A stretch of DNA of 64,000 nt. It comes from an uncultured Alistipes sp. (GTDB lineage: Bacteria; Bacteroidota; Bacteroidia; Bacteroidales; Rikenellaceae). The stretch covers positions 1-64,000 of the forward strand of contig CANQGQ010000001.1 of the NCBI GenBank assembly GCA_947623305.1, in the 5' to 3' direction. Shown here piece after piece: positions 37,096 through 45,597 of this stretch (within the stretch, counting starts at the first letter, position 1; each line of letters opens with the position of its first letter). The position numbers and the translations under genes were made by a program. A model generated the notes under the pieces. It was given only the letters and a program-made list of their open reading frames with translations. It was not told where the DNA came from and searched no databases.

Positions 37096-38850
37096 TTATT
37101 TCGATTTTTCACTCACATACTGCTCGATCTGCTTGCGGTAGTTCTCGAACTTCTCCGACTTCCACTCCGAGTAGTTCATCTGACGGAAGAGGTTGATGAG
37201 ACCCTTGAAGAACTGCGAACATGCCTCGAAATCGGGGAATCCGAAGTCGCGGCGGCAGATTTCGAGCACCATCTTGTACATCATCCGCTGGCGTTCCATC
37301 GGGCAGTTGGCGTCGATGGCGTCGAACGCATCCTGCTGCAAGATCACGAAGTCGATCAACTCCGACTTCCAGAACCGTTCGTGGTACTCCACGGGCACGC
37401 CGTCGTCGCCCAAGATGTTGATCTGGTCGTTCGCCTCCTTGCCGCGCTGCACGATGGTCTTGCCCGCATAGACGAGATCGACCCAATCTTTCTCGATGTG
37501 TTCGTCGAGATAGGCACGGATTTCGGGGTATTCGAGGTATTTCGAATAGGAATCGAGCGGGTCGATGGCCGGATAACGTTTCGAATCGGCTCGTCCCTGC
37601 GACAAAGCATAGAAACAGCGGGCCGCCTTCTTGGTCGATTCGGTAACGGGCTCCTTCAGGTTACCGCCCGCAGGCGACACCGTTCCGAGGAACGTAACCG
37701 AACCGGTCGCGCCGTTGTTGAGCTTCACCAGACCGGCACGCGAATAGAAATTGGAGATGATCGCCGACAAATCCATCGGGAAGGCGTCCTGACCGGGCAG
37801 CTCCTCCAGACGGTTCGACATTTCGCGCAAGGCCTGCGCCCAACGCGACGTCGAGTCGGCCATCACCAACACTTTGAGGCCCATCGAACGGTAATACTCG
37901 CCGATGGTCATACCCGTATAGACCGACGCTTCGCGCGCGGCGACGGGCATGTTCGACGTGTTGCAGATGATGATCGTACGTTCCATCAGTTTGTGTCCCG
38001 TGCGGGCATCGACCAGTTCGGGGAACTCCTTGAAGATTTCGACCACCTCGTTGGCTCGTTCGCCGCACGCCACCATGATGATGATATCGGCATCGGCCTG
38101 CTTCGAAATGGCGTGCTGCAACACCGTCTTGCCGGCGCCGAACGGCCCGGGAATGAAGCCCGTACCGCCCTCGGCCATCGGATTGAAGGTGTCGATCGGA
38201 CGCACGCCCGTCTCCATGATGCGCGACGGACGGGGTTTCTCGGCATAGCAGCGCACGGCCTGCTTGACGGGCCATTTCTGCACCATCGTAACGTCGTGGT
38301 CGTGCCCCTCGGTATCGGTAATGACGGCGATGGTGTCCGTTACCTTGTATTTACCGGCTTCGGCAACGCTTTTCACCGTATAGGTATCGGTCATCGTGAA
38401 AGGTACCATGATTTTGTGCATCACCCATTGCTCTTTCACCTCGCCCAACCAGCTGGCAGCGGTTACCTTGTCGCCTGCCTTGGCCAGCGGCGTGAACTCC
38501 CACTCGGCATCGTAGTCGATGGGGTCGGTGATCGAACCGCGGGCGATGAAGAGCCCGTCCATCTTTTCGAGGTCGTTTTGCAGACCGTCGTAGTTGCGCG
38601 ACAACAGCCCCGGGGCCAGCGTTGCTTCGAGCATGTGCCCCTCGAACTCCACGCGGTCGCCGATCTTCAGCCCTCGGGTGCTGTCGAAGACCTGCACGTA
38701 GGCATCGTCGCCTACGACCTTGATGACTTCGGCCATCATCTTGGTATCCCCCGTGTACACGTAGCAGATTTCGTTCTGGCCCACGGCTCCATCGGCCTTC
38801 ACGATGACGATGTTCGAGATGATACCGTGTACTTTTCCAGTAGTTTTCAT
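37096..38850 (-). CDS. ntpA: V-type ATPase subunit A (catalytic)
   Basis: I chose the ATG at 38850 (MKTTGKVHGIISNIVIV). Starts at 38874 and 38910 would overlap the previous gene and add residues unlike family members. The 584 aa protein has the N-terminal barrel, the V-type 'bulge' insertion (about 110-190), the P-loop GPFGAGKTVLQ (about 235-245) with Lys, and Walker B LKVLVMADSTSRWAQALREM (about 325-344). It hydrolyses or makes ATP. It follows DUF2764 by 16 bases. Confidence 0.95.
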   Translation of the reverse strand: MKTTGKVHGIISNIVIVKADGAVGQNEICYVYTGDTKMMAEVIKVVGDDAYVQVFDSTRGLKIGDRVEFEGHMLEATLAPGLLSRNYDGLQNDLEKMDGLFIARGSITDPIDYDAEWEFTPLAKAGDKVTAASWLGEVKEQWVMHKIMVPFTMTDTYTVKSVAEAGKYKVTDTIAVITDTEGHDHDVTMVQKWPVKQAVRCYAEKPRPSRIMETGVRPIDTFNPMAEGGTGFIPGPFGAGKTVLQHAISKQADADIIIMVACGERANEVVEIFKEFPELVDARTGHKLMERTIIICNTSNMPVAAREASVYTGMTIGEYYRSMGLKVLVMADSTSRWAQALREMSNRLEELPGQDAFPMDLSAIISNFYSRAGLVKLNNGATGSVTFLGTVSPAGGNLKEPVTESTKKAARCFYALSQGRADSKRYPAIDPLDSYSKYLEYPEIRAYLDEHIEKDWVDLVYAGKTIVQRGKEANDQINILGDDGVPVEYHERFWKSELIDFVILQQDAFDAIDANCPMERQRMMYKMVLEICRRDFGFPDFEACSQFFKGLINLFRQMNYSEWKSEKFENYRKQIEQYVSEKSK

Positions 38851-38866
38851 CGGTATGTATTTTTCA

Positions 38867-39703
38867 TTATTCATTTTTTGCAATCCATTGACGGCCATCC
38901 AGCTCGGCAATCAGCCGGTCGAACATCGCCCGACCGCGAGCGGCATCGAGCAGCGTCCAGCGGGCCACGATATTCACCCGCACCAAGTACGAAAGGATGG
39001 CATTCCGGTCGAAATAGTCGAATCGGGCCAGCTCCGCCGCCTGATTCCAGCGGATGGCGTCGATCTTGTGCTCTTTTTCGATGAGATTGCCCTCCTCGTT
39101 GACCGCCGCGATCAATCCGTCGATATAGGGCAGTTCGCCGCGCAGACCGAAGTCGGCAGCCGAACTGCGTTGCAGTTGGTCGACCACATCGCCGTCGCCG
39201 ACCGTAACTTCTTCGACGGGACGGCCCGTCGCACGGGCCGTAACCGCAGCCGTTACATTGCGCAGCGTGCGGTCGAAATCGGCCCACGCCCGCAGGAAAT
39301 CGCATCCCTGCCGCTGGCAAAGCCCGTAATAGGCATCGAACAACGCCGTCTCGAAACGCACGGTCGTGTCGACCGTCTCGGCGTCCTCGCCCTCCGGATC
39401 GGCGAATGCGCGAACCACCGCCGCCAACGCATCGGGCAACCGCTGCGGCGACTTGAGTTCCTCTTCCAGCTCTTCACGGGAAAAGTTGCCCAACGGGTTG
39501 AACGCCGTGCGTCCGGCCCGCAGTGCGATCAGATTTTCGCAGTCGTAATAACCGTAAAGCAAGCGGACCTGACGGGCATCGGCCGCCGTTACGCCCTCGA
39601 GAATTTCCCGAACGATGGCCGCAGCATCGAATCCCTTGTTTTCACCGTCGAGCGCATACTCCTTCAGTCCGGCTACCAGACTGTAATAATTCGTGCGGAA
39701 CAT
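38867..39703 (-). CDS. DUF2764 family V-ATPase accessory protein
   Basis: A 278 aa, mostly helical protein with no membrane segment, beginning MFRTNYYSLVAGLKEYALDG. DUF2764 genes are found in Bacteroidetes V-ATPase operons at exactly this place, between E and A, where other bacteria encode subunit C. It likely replaces subunit C as the link between central stalk and membrane rotor or stator; this role is inferred from operon position. Five bases separate it from subunit E. Confidence 0.85.
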   Translation of the reverse strand: MFRTNYYSLVAGLKEYALDGENKGFDAAAIVREILEGVTAADARQVRLLYGYYDCENLIALRAGRTAFNPLGNFSREELEEELKSPQRLPDALAAVVRAFADPEGEDAETVDTTVRFETALFDAYYGLCQRQGCDFLRAWADFDRTLRNVTAAVTARATGRPVEEVTVGDGDVVDQLQRSSAADFGLRGELPYIDGLIAAVNEEGNLIEKEHKIDAIRWNQAAELARFDYFDRNAILSYLVRVNIVARWTLLDAARGRAMFDRLIAELDGRQWIAKNE

Positions 39704-39708
39704 GCCCG

Positions 39709-40326
39709 TTACGCATTAAAGAGGAGTTGCGAGACCTTTTCGCGCAGATATTCGCCGAGCAGCGCCTCGACATCGGCATCGGAGAACGAAATGTAGTAAC
39801 CGCCCTCCTTGGCTCCCACCTTGAAACCGGTCTTGACCTCCTTCGAATAACCGACCTCGATGCCTGCCGCCAGCAACGCCTTCGCCTCGGCAGCCATCGC
39901 CCCATCGAGTTTTTCGCGCTCGGATTCGGGCAGCAGCGCCTGCAACGAGACCTTTCCGGAGTCGGCACCGTTCCAGTTCTTCGCCACAGCGATCAGCATC
40001 TCCTTGATAAAGGCGGCATCCATACCGGCAGCCTTGACCCCCTCGCCAGTAGCGCGCGCCACGATCAACGAAGCGATTTCGGACTTGATTTTCGCCACGG
40101 CCTGCTTTCCGGCGAGCGCGATTTCGGTCATCGTATTCTTGCCGACATCCTCGGCCTTGCTCTCGGCCTGCCGGACGATGGCCTCGGCCTGCGCCCGTGC
40201 TTCGGCCAACATCTTTTCGGCCTGCTGCTTGGCCGCAGCCACCAACCGATCGGCTTCGGCACGGCCTTTTTCCAACCCTTCGTCGTAGAGTTTCTGCGTA
40301 AGCTGATCCAATTTCGAATTGTCCAT
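39709..40326 (-). CDS. ntpE: V-type ATPase subunit E (peripheral stalk)
   Basis: A 205 aa protein. The N-terminal half is a long Ala/Glu/Lys helix (ADRLVAAAKQQAEKMLAEAR), the C-terminal half a globular domain (SLQALLPESEREKLDGAMAA). Together these fit the E subunit of the peripheral stalk. It is the first gene of the operon, about 40 bases from the promoter box. No separate G/H or F genes are visible in the cluster. Confidence 0.88.
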   Translation of the reverse strand: MDNSKLDQLTQKLYDEGLEKGRAEADRLVAAAKQQAEKMLAEARAQAEAIVRQAESKAEDVGKNTMTEIALAGKQAVAKIKSEIASLIVARATGEGVKAAGMDAAFIKEMLIAVAKNWNGADSGKVSLQALLPESEREKLDGAMAAEAKALLAAGIEVGYSKEVKTGFKVGAKEGGYYISFSDADVEALLGEYLREKVSQLLFNA

Positions 40327-40364
40327 AGGTATATAGTTTTTTGTAATTTTTTCCGATTTGCATA

Positions 40365-40394
40365 CAAAGTTAGAAAAAAATTCCGGAATACAAT
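40365..40394 (-). promoter_or_regulatory. Promoter of the V-ATPase operon
   Basis: On the minus strand ATTG (40394-40391), 18 bases, TAACTTTG (40372-40365). A hairpin AAATCGAGC/GCTCGATTT at 40397-40423 abuts the upstream box and could be a terminator for minus-strand reads (T5 follows) or an operator. Confidence 0.65.
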
Positions 40395-40396
40395 AA

Positions 40397-40423
40397 AAAT
40401 CGAGCCTGCGATTCGCTCGATTT
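40397..40423 (-). terminator. Hairpin with T run just upstream of the V-ATPase promoter
   Basis: A nine-base-pair stem with a nine-base loop; on the minus strand it is followed by a T-rich stretch (ATTTTTATTG). It would insulate the operon from upstream reads. Confidence 0.5.
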
Positions 40424-40511
40424 CAGACAAAAACCGAGTGTATATGAACAATCGGACCGCCGGAGACGCCAATCGGGTTCCGAGCCGAAAAAGCAAGGAC
40501 TAACTATATAA

Positions 40512-40697
40512 TACCGAATAATACCGAATCGAGTCGGCGAATGTATTTACATTGCCGACGGTCGTACCACTCGCGGCAAAGGGGCGGAGCGGATCGAGCT
40601 GACCGAAATCGGTACCGCAGACGATCACGCCTATTATCGGGTCGGCGAAACGCATTACGTGCCGAAAGTGCGGATCGAGGAACTGATTATCGAATAA
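40512..40697 (+). pseudogene. Small start-less ORF, about 60 aa
   Basis: An open frame runs from just after a TAA at 40509-40511 to TAA at 40695-40697. It encodes protein-like sequence (VGECIYIADGRTTRGKGAER, later AYYRVGETHYVPKVRIEEL), with normal-looking amino acid balance and no ATG, GTG or TTG near its beginning. It may be the remains of a gene that lost its start, or use a rare start such as ATA or ATT. No family is recognised. Confidence 0.35.
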
Positions 40698-40721
40698 GGG
40701 CTTCGTGCATCAAGCAAATAG

Positions 40722-40797
40722 GCGGCTCTCCGAGCCGCGCGAGCCGCAGCCTACGGGCGGCGGAGGCTCGCACAGCTCACCTCCGCAGGCTGCGCCC
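40722..40797. other. GC-rich folded element with competing hairpins
   Basis: GCGGCTC-TCC-GAGCCGC forms a tight hairpin at 40722-40738. GCGAGCC/GGCTCGC (40739-40771) forms a second. CGCAGCCT in its loop matches AGGCTGCG downstream (about 40788-40795), with GCGGAG/CTCCGC as a further stem, so two folds exclude each other. Base composition is far richer in GC than its surroundings. Direction and role are unknown. Confidence 0.5.
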
Positions 40798-40867
40798 GCA
40801 AAGACAGGTGCAGAATCACGGCACCAGACTTTTTCGATAAAAAGCGCCCGATTCCTCCGGAACCAAT

Positions 40868-40903
40868 AAAAAAACGGCCGCCCGATGGATTCGGACGGCC
40901 GTT
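40868..40903 (-). terminator. Terminator of tRNA-Gln
   Basis: On the minus strand an 11-base stem with one mismatch (CGGCCG outer part) and a five-base loop is followed by seven T, eight bases after the tRNA. Confidence 0.88.
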
Positions 40904-40910
40904 CGTTGCG

Positions 40911-40981
40911 TTGAGCTACCAAGATTCGAACTTGGAATAACAGGACCAGAATCTGTTGTGTTACCATTACACCATAGCTCA
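40911..40981 (-). tRNA. tRNA-Gln (CTG)
   Basis: A 71 nt cloverleaf with acceptor TGAGCTA/TAGCTCA, anticodon loop TTCTGGT (anticodon CTG) and T arm CCAAG/CTTGG with TTCGAAT. The closing pair of the anticodon stem is A-C, consistent with derivation from a TTG-reading Gln tRNA by changes in this arm. CCA is not encoded. Confidence 0.92.
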
Positions 40982-41051
40982 ATGTCCCTTTCGACGGTGC
41001 AAAAGTAGAACATTATTTTTCAACTGCAAAGAAAATCGACAAAATTTTTCC

Positions 41052-41059
41052 TATCTTTG
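41052..41059 (+). promoter_or_regulatory. Promoter box of the nucleoside permease gene
   Basis: TATCTTTG lies 40 bases before the ATG. The upstream TTTG box is not clear. Confidence 0.5.
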
Positions 41060-41098
41060 ACTTGCATTTTATGAAACTATCCCAAAAACTCGAACGCT

Positions 41099-42433
41099 AT
41101 GAACATCAAACTTCGCCTCACCGCGATGAATTTCCTGCAATTCGCCGTCTGGGGGTCTTATTTGGTTTGCATCGGCAATTTTCTGGGCCGCGTCGGCTTA
41201 GGTGAATACATCTCGTGGTTCTATGTGGCCCAAGGCGTCGTCTCGATCTTCATGCCGGCCATCATCGGCGCCATCGCCGACAAGTTCGTCGAGCCGCAGC
41301 GATTGTTGGGCTTGTCGCATCTGACGGCCGGTGCGTTCATGCTGCTCGCCGCTTGGTTCGGACACCAAGCTACCGAGCTGACCGCCGCGGGAGCCGCGAC
41401 CTCCATCGTCCCGATCTTCACCGCCTACTGCGTGAGCGTGGCCTTCTACATGCCGACCATCGCCCTGTCCAACACCGTCGCCTTCTCCATCCTCAAAAGC
41501 AAAGGCTACGACACGGTCAAGGATTTCCCGCCGATCCGCGTTTTCGGCACCGTGGGCTTCATCGCGGCCATGTGGTTCGTCAACTTCGTCCGGTTCGGCG
41601 CCGACGGACTCGCCGCCCAGTTCACCTACATGCAGCTGATCGTCTGCGGCGCTTTGGGCTTGCTGCTCGGGCTCTATTCTTTCACGCTGCCCCGCTGTCC
41701 CATCGACCGCACGACCTCGCAAGAGAAAAAATCGCTGTCGCAGCGGCTCGGCCTCGACGCCTTCGTGCTGTTCAAGCAGAAAAAAATGGCGCTGTTCTTC
41801 GTATTCTCGATGCTGCTGGGCGTCTCGCTCCAAATCACCAACGGTTATGCGACCCCCTACATCAACAGCTTCGCCGCTGCGTCCGACAGCTGGTTCGCCC
41901 GAAATCCGACGCTGTTGGTCTCCGTATCGCAGGTTTCCGAGGCGCTCTGCATTCTCCTGATCCCCTTCTTCCTCAAACGATTCGGCATCAAGCGCGTCAT
42001 GCTCATGGCGATGACCGCCTGGGTGCTGCGATTCGGATTCTTCGGCATCGGCACGACGGAAAATCCGGCAGGCGTCTCGCTGCTCTTCCTCTCCTGCATC
42101 GTCTACGGTGTTGCGTTCGACTTCTTCAACGTCTCGGGTGCACTGTTCGTCGAGCAGGAGGCCGCCAAACCGATGCAAGCGAGTGCGCAGGGACTTTTCA
42201 TGCTGATGACCAACGGAATCGGCGCATCGGTCGGCACGTGGATCGCCGGCAAAATCGTCAGCCACTATTGTTCGTGGCAGGAGGGTTATCTGCTGGCTCG
42301 CGAGGGCGTCGACGGAGGCTGGACGGCAACGTGGCTCATCTTCGCCGCCTACGCATTGATCGTAACGGTGGTTTTCGCCCTCGTGTTCCGCTACAAGCAT
42401 AATCCCGAACAAATCGGGGCAGTTCGGCACTGA
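41099..42433 (+). CDS. MFS nucleoside permease (NupG/NHS family)
   Basis: A 444 aa membrane protein with about twelve helices. The start MNIKLRLTAMNFLQFAVWGSY, the PPIRVFGTVGFIAAMW segment (about 142-157) and the closing AYALIVTVVFALVFRYKHNP fit the nucleoside:H+ symporter family of Bacteroidetes. It would import nucleosides through the inner membrane. It is a single gene, followed by a strong terminator shared with the convergent lptD gene. Confidence 0.85.
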   Translation: MNIKLRLTAMNFLQFAVWGSYLVCIGNFLGRVGLGEYISWFYVAQGVVSIFMPAIIGAIADKFVEPQRLLGLSHLTAGAFMLLAAWFGHQATELTAAGAATSIVPIFTAYCVSVAFYMPTIALSNTVAFSILKSKGYDTVKDFPPIRVFGTVGFIAAMWFVNFVRFGADGLAAQFTYMQLIVCGALGLLLGLYSFTLPRCPIDRTTSQEKKSLSQRLGLDAFVLFKQKKMALFFVFSMLLGVSLQITNGYATPYINSFAAASDSWFARNPTLLVSVSQVSEALCILLIPFFLKRFGIKRVMLMAMTAWVLRFGFFGIGTTENPAGVSLLFLSCIVYGVAFDFFNVSGALFVEQEAAKPMQASAQGLFMLMTNGIGASVGTWIAGKIVSHYCSWQEGYLLAREGVDGGWTATWLIFAAYALIVTVVFALVFRYKHNPEQIGAVRH

Positions 42434-42451
42434 CGTACCGCTCCGCACGAA

Positions 42452-42493
42452 AACGAACGAGGCGACCTCTTTCGAAAGGTCGCCTCGTTCGTT
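42452..42493. terminator. Strong shared terminator
   Basis: AACGAACGAGGCGACCT and its exact complement flank an eight-base centre, giving a 17-base-pair stem. It lies between the converging permease and lptD genes. Confidence 0.88.
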
Positions 42494-42550
42494 ATGCACT
42501 GATGCTTCTAACAAAGGGATGCGGGCCAGGCAGACGCAAAAGCCCCGCAA

Positions 42551-45448
42551 TCAATACATATTGTCGTACATCGACTCGCTTTTGTCGTATTTCAGGTCGG
42601 CCAGCGAACCCGCCTTGACCCCGATGTTGAAACTCCAGCTGCGGTGGAATCCGAACGGAATCCACGAAAAAGACATCTGCCAACAATGCAAATCGCGCGA
42701 AATGGAGATCGACGAGGTGGTCAGTTTCTTTTTCATGATGTCGAACCCGCCCTGGAACGTCAAGCCCATCTTGGGCGTCAGGTTCAACGAGCCGGTGAAT
42801 CCGATGGTCTGCGTTACGTTTTTCCGATAGCCCGTCGTGCCGTTATTGACATAGGAGATGGAGTAATTGACCGCATAGTTGAACCCGAAGTTCCACGGCA
42901 GCGAAAAATCGTAGTAACTCTGGGCCATGTACTGCCTTCGCAGCACGGGGTCCATCTGCCCGTAAGGGTCGTAGAAGGGGTTCATGTATTCGGGCGGCAG
43001 GCTCGTGATGTCATTGATCGCCGGATCGGAACGATCCTGACGCGATTTGAACGTATAACCGAACGACCACCCCGTAGAGAGGACACGGCCCGGGAAAAAG
43101 AGCTTGTCGATCCGCTGGCCTTCGGGCGTTACGCGATAGGGGTCGAGCGTCGCCGACAGATTGAGGCCGAAATTGTTGAACAGCGTGGTGCGGAACGACA
43201 CCGGAATGGTCGAAAGCCGCATCGAATCGGCCAGAAAATTATAGGAACCGCTGATGGTGAAGTCGTCGATCAGCTTGATTTTCCGCACGCCCGACGTGTC
43301 GCGCTTCGACAGCACCTTCATCTCTAAGGTCTGCTGCAGCGAGAAGTTCATCGACATCGAACGGCCCGACGAAGGCACGCCGTAGGCATTCACCGCGTAG
43401 GGCGAATAGGTGTTCGTACGGCCCGTGGAGTCGGCCTGATAGGTGCTGTAATAGCCGTATTTCGGGTCGGCGAAGTTCGGCGCGTAGGAGAATCCGATGG
43501 AGGGGCGCAGCGTATGGCGGATGGCCTGAATTTTCCGGTCGCGCTTCTTCTTGGTGAAATCGTACATGCCGTAAAAGGTCGTCGAGGCCGAAACGCTCAT
43601 CTGGTAATTGTACAGGCGATAGAATCCGTAGTTCGCCGGCAGCGTATCGACTTTGTTCAGTACCGGATTCCATTCGAAATCGACCTTCTTGAAGTACCAC
43701 TTCTCGGTGTAGTTGAAATTGGGCGAGACATTGATGTAATTGAACACATTGAACGACGCCGAGATGGGAATCGTGTGCTCGATGCCGTTGCGCATGTTGT
43801 CCAACGTCTTGCGTTTGAAGATGTCCGATTCGGTGGTCGTAACCGAGTTGGTCAGCTTGGCGGTGTACTGCATGGCGATCTTCTCGTACCAGCGCTCCTT
43901 GCCGGTCTTCTCCTTGCGTTTGAAAGGATAGATGCGCGAGACGTTGAAGACGATGTTGGGCAGCGTGATCGAAATAGACTGGTTCTGCGAGTTCTGCGAA
44001 ACGGCCATATTCGCCGAGAGCGAGAAAGGCGTGCCGGCCCAGTTCTTCGAATAGGAGATCGACGAGTTGGTCTGCGTCGCCAATATGTCGTTGAGGTTGG
44101 TGGCCGAATAGCGGCTGTAACCGCTCGTCGCGAAGTTCACCGACGCCGAGAAGGTCGATCCCGGATTGGCCTTGGGGTCTTGCGAATGGGTCCACTGCAA
44201 GCGGAAGTTCTTTTGTTTGATGTAGTCGGGTTCGCCCTTTTCGCCGGTCTTGACGTTGGAATACTGCATGTTGAAGCTGCCGCTGTACTTGTAGCGCTTG
44301 ACGTAGCGCGACGCGGCCGAGGCCTCCCACGAACCGAGCGTATAGAATCCGCCGCGCAGGGCCAGATCGGCATGGTCGCCCATCGTGAAGTAATAGCCCA
44401 TGTTGCGCAGGAAGAAGCCCTTGCTGTACTCCTCGCCGTAGGTCGGCATCAGCAAGCCCGATTTCGGCCCCATGTTGATGGGGAAAAAGCCCTCGGGAAT
44501 GCCCAGAAAATAGAGCGGCACATCCTCCAACACGAGGTAGGCGGGGCCGGTAACGACCTTCTTCCCCGGGATGACCTTCGCCTTGGTCATGGCTAAATAG
44601 AAGTGCGGGTGGTCCGTCTCGTCGCAGGTGGTGTACTTGCCGTGCTGGATGTTGATCGTATTGTCGGGCATCTTCTTGACGCTGCCGCCGATGAGCCACC
44701 CGTCGCCCTGCTGCGTCGCCACACCCTTGATTTTCGCCTTTTTCGAATCGAGATTGTAGGTGATGGTGTCCATCTGGTAGGCCCCCGAACCGTCGGAAAA
44801 TTCGGGTTTGGTAACGATGGGCTGCCCTTCGAGCGAATCGGCCTTGCCGTAGGCATAGACCTGTTTCGTCTCCATGTCGATGCGCATGAAGTCGGCTTTG
44901 AGGTTGTTGTTTTCGTAGGTGATGTCGCCTTGGTTGTAGACGTAGACCAGCTTGTTGCGGACATCGTAAACGAGCGAGTCGGTGTTCTTGCCGAAGATCG
45001 GTTTGTCGAGGAACGCGCTCGGCTCCTTGGGTGCATTGACCGTATCGCGGCGCACCGTGTCGGCGAGGCGGAGCGTATCGCCGCGCAGCGAATCCAATTC
45101 GCTCTCCTTGCGGACGACAAGCGAATCGACCTGCGACGAGAAGATCGAATCGCGCTCCTCCTGCGGCAAGGCATTGAATTCAGCCGCCCGTCGGGCCTGT
45201 TCGCGGGAGGCTCGCCGCATGGCCCGCCGCTGCGCACCAGTCGCAAGTGCCGAATCCATTGACCGGCCCGGCAACGCCTCGGCTGCGGTTTGCTGCACGC
45301 TGTCGGGGACGGCAACGGCCGAACGGGCCGTGTCCTGCACCGCCGGTTCGCCCGCACCTCGGAATGCGGAAACACCCGCCACCGTCTGCGCGAAAAAGAG
45401 CAGAACGATCGCCGCCGACAACATATATTTCACCCTCGTTTTGGCCAA
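42551..45448 (-). CDS. lptD: LPS-assembly protein LptD (Bacteroidetes type)
   Basis: A 965 aa outer-membrane protein. A signal peptide spans about 1-28; a low-complexity Ala/Arg linker follows; an OstA/LptD jelly-roll part lies near 150-330 (YENNNLKADFMRIDMETKQV), then a large beta barrel rich in aromatic residues. Near the end it reads CWQMSFSWIPFGFHRSWSF, a mark of Bacteroidetes homologues. LptD inserts lipopolysaccharide into the outer leaflet with LptE, which is not seen here. It faces amiC head-on: the promoter boxes of the two genes point across each other. Confidence 0.88.
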   Translation of the reverse strand: MAKTRVKYMLSAAIVLLFFAQTVAGVSAFRGAGEPAVQDTARSAVAVPDSVQQTAAEALPGRSMDSALATGAQRRAMRRASREQARRAAEFNALPQEERDSIFSSQVDSLVVRKESELDSLRGDTLRLADTVRRDTVNAPKEPSAFLDKPIFGKNTDSLVYDVRNKLVYVYNQGDITYENNNLKADFMRIDMETKQVYAYGKADSLEGQPIVTKPEFSDGSGAYQMDTITYNLDSKKAKIKGVATQQGDGWLIGGSVKKMPDNTINIQHGKYTTCDETDHPHFYLAMTKAKVIPGKKVVTGPAYLVLEDVPLYFLGIPEGFFPINMGPKSGLLMPTYGEEYSKGFFLRNMGYYFTMGDHADLALRGGFYTLGSWEASAASRYVKRYKYSGSFNMQYSNVKTGEKGEPDYIKQKNFRLQWTHSQDPKANPGSTFSASVNFATSGYSRYSATNLNDILATQTNSSISYSKNWAGTPFSLSANMAVSQNSQNQSISITLPNIVFNVSRIYPFKRKEKTGKERWYEKIAMQYTAKLTNSVTTTESDIFKRKTLDNMRNGIEHTIPISASFNVFNYINVSPNFNYTEKWYFKKVDFEWNPVLNKVDTLPANYGFYRLYNYQMSVSASTTFYGMYDFTKKKRDRKIQAIRHTLRPSIGFSYAPNFADPKYGYYSTYQADSTGRTNTYSPYAVNAYGVPSSGRSMSMNFSLQQTLEMKVLSKRDTSGVRKIKLIDDFTISGSYNFLADSMRLSTIPVSFRTTLFNNFGLNLSATLDPYRVTPEGQRIDKLFFPGRVLSTGWSFGYTFKSRQDRSDPAINDITSLPPEYMNPFYDPYGQMDPVLRRQYMAQSYYDFSLPWNFGFNYAVNYSISYVNNGTTGYRKNVTQTIGFTGSLNLTPKMGLTFQGGFDIMKKKLTTSSISISRDLHCWQMSFSWIPFGFHRSWSFNIGVKAGSLADLKYDKSESMYDNMY

Positions 45449-45473
45449 AATTCAAAAAAAATCCCTAACTTTG
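45440..45473 (+). promoter_or_regulatory. Promoter of amiC, overlapped by a palindrome
   Basis: TTTG at 45440-45443 and TAACTTTG at 45466-45473 (spacing 22, slightly long). Start expected near 45480, giving a leader of about 118 bases. Confidence 0.55.
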
Positions 45474-45489
45474 CCGACAAGTCGGCAAA
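45470..45489. promoter_or_regulatory. Perfect operator-like palindrome at the amiC start site
   Basis: TTTGCCGAC, AA, GTCGGCAAA: a 20-base perfect dyad that overlaps the -7 box and covers the expected start of amiC transcription. Such placement is typical of a repressor site. It also lies between the lptD start and its promoter, so it could act on both genes. Confidence 0.6.
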
Positions 45490-45540
45490 ACGCACCTCGA
45501 AAGCCCTCGGAAGAGGCGGAAAGCGCTTTTCCGAACCTGA

Positions 45541-45574
45541 CAAAGATAGATAAAAATTTACAGATAGCGTCAAA
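45541..45574 (-). promoter_or_regulatory. Promoter of lptD
   Basis: On the minus strand TTTG (45574-45571), 22 bases, TATCTTTG (45548-45541). Start expected near 45534, so the lptD leader overlaps the amiC leader by about 50 bases on opposite strands. Confidence 0.55.
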
Positions 45575-45597
45575 CCCCTCTTATATTTCCCACGTTC

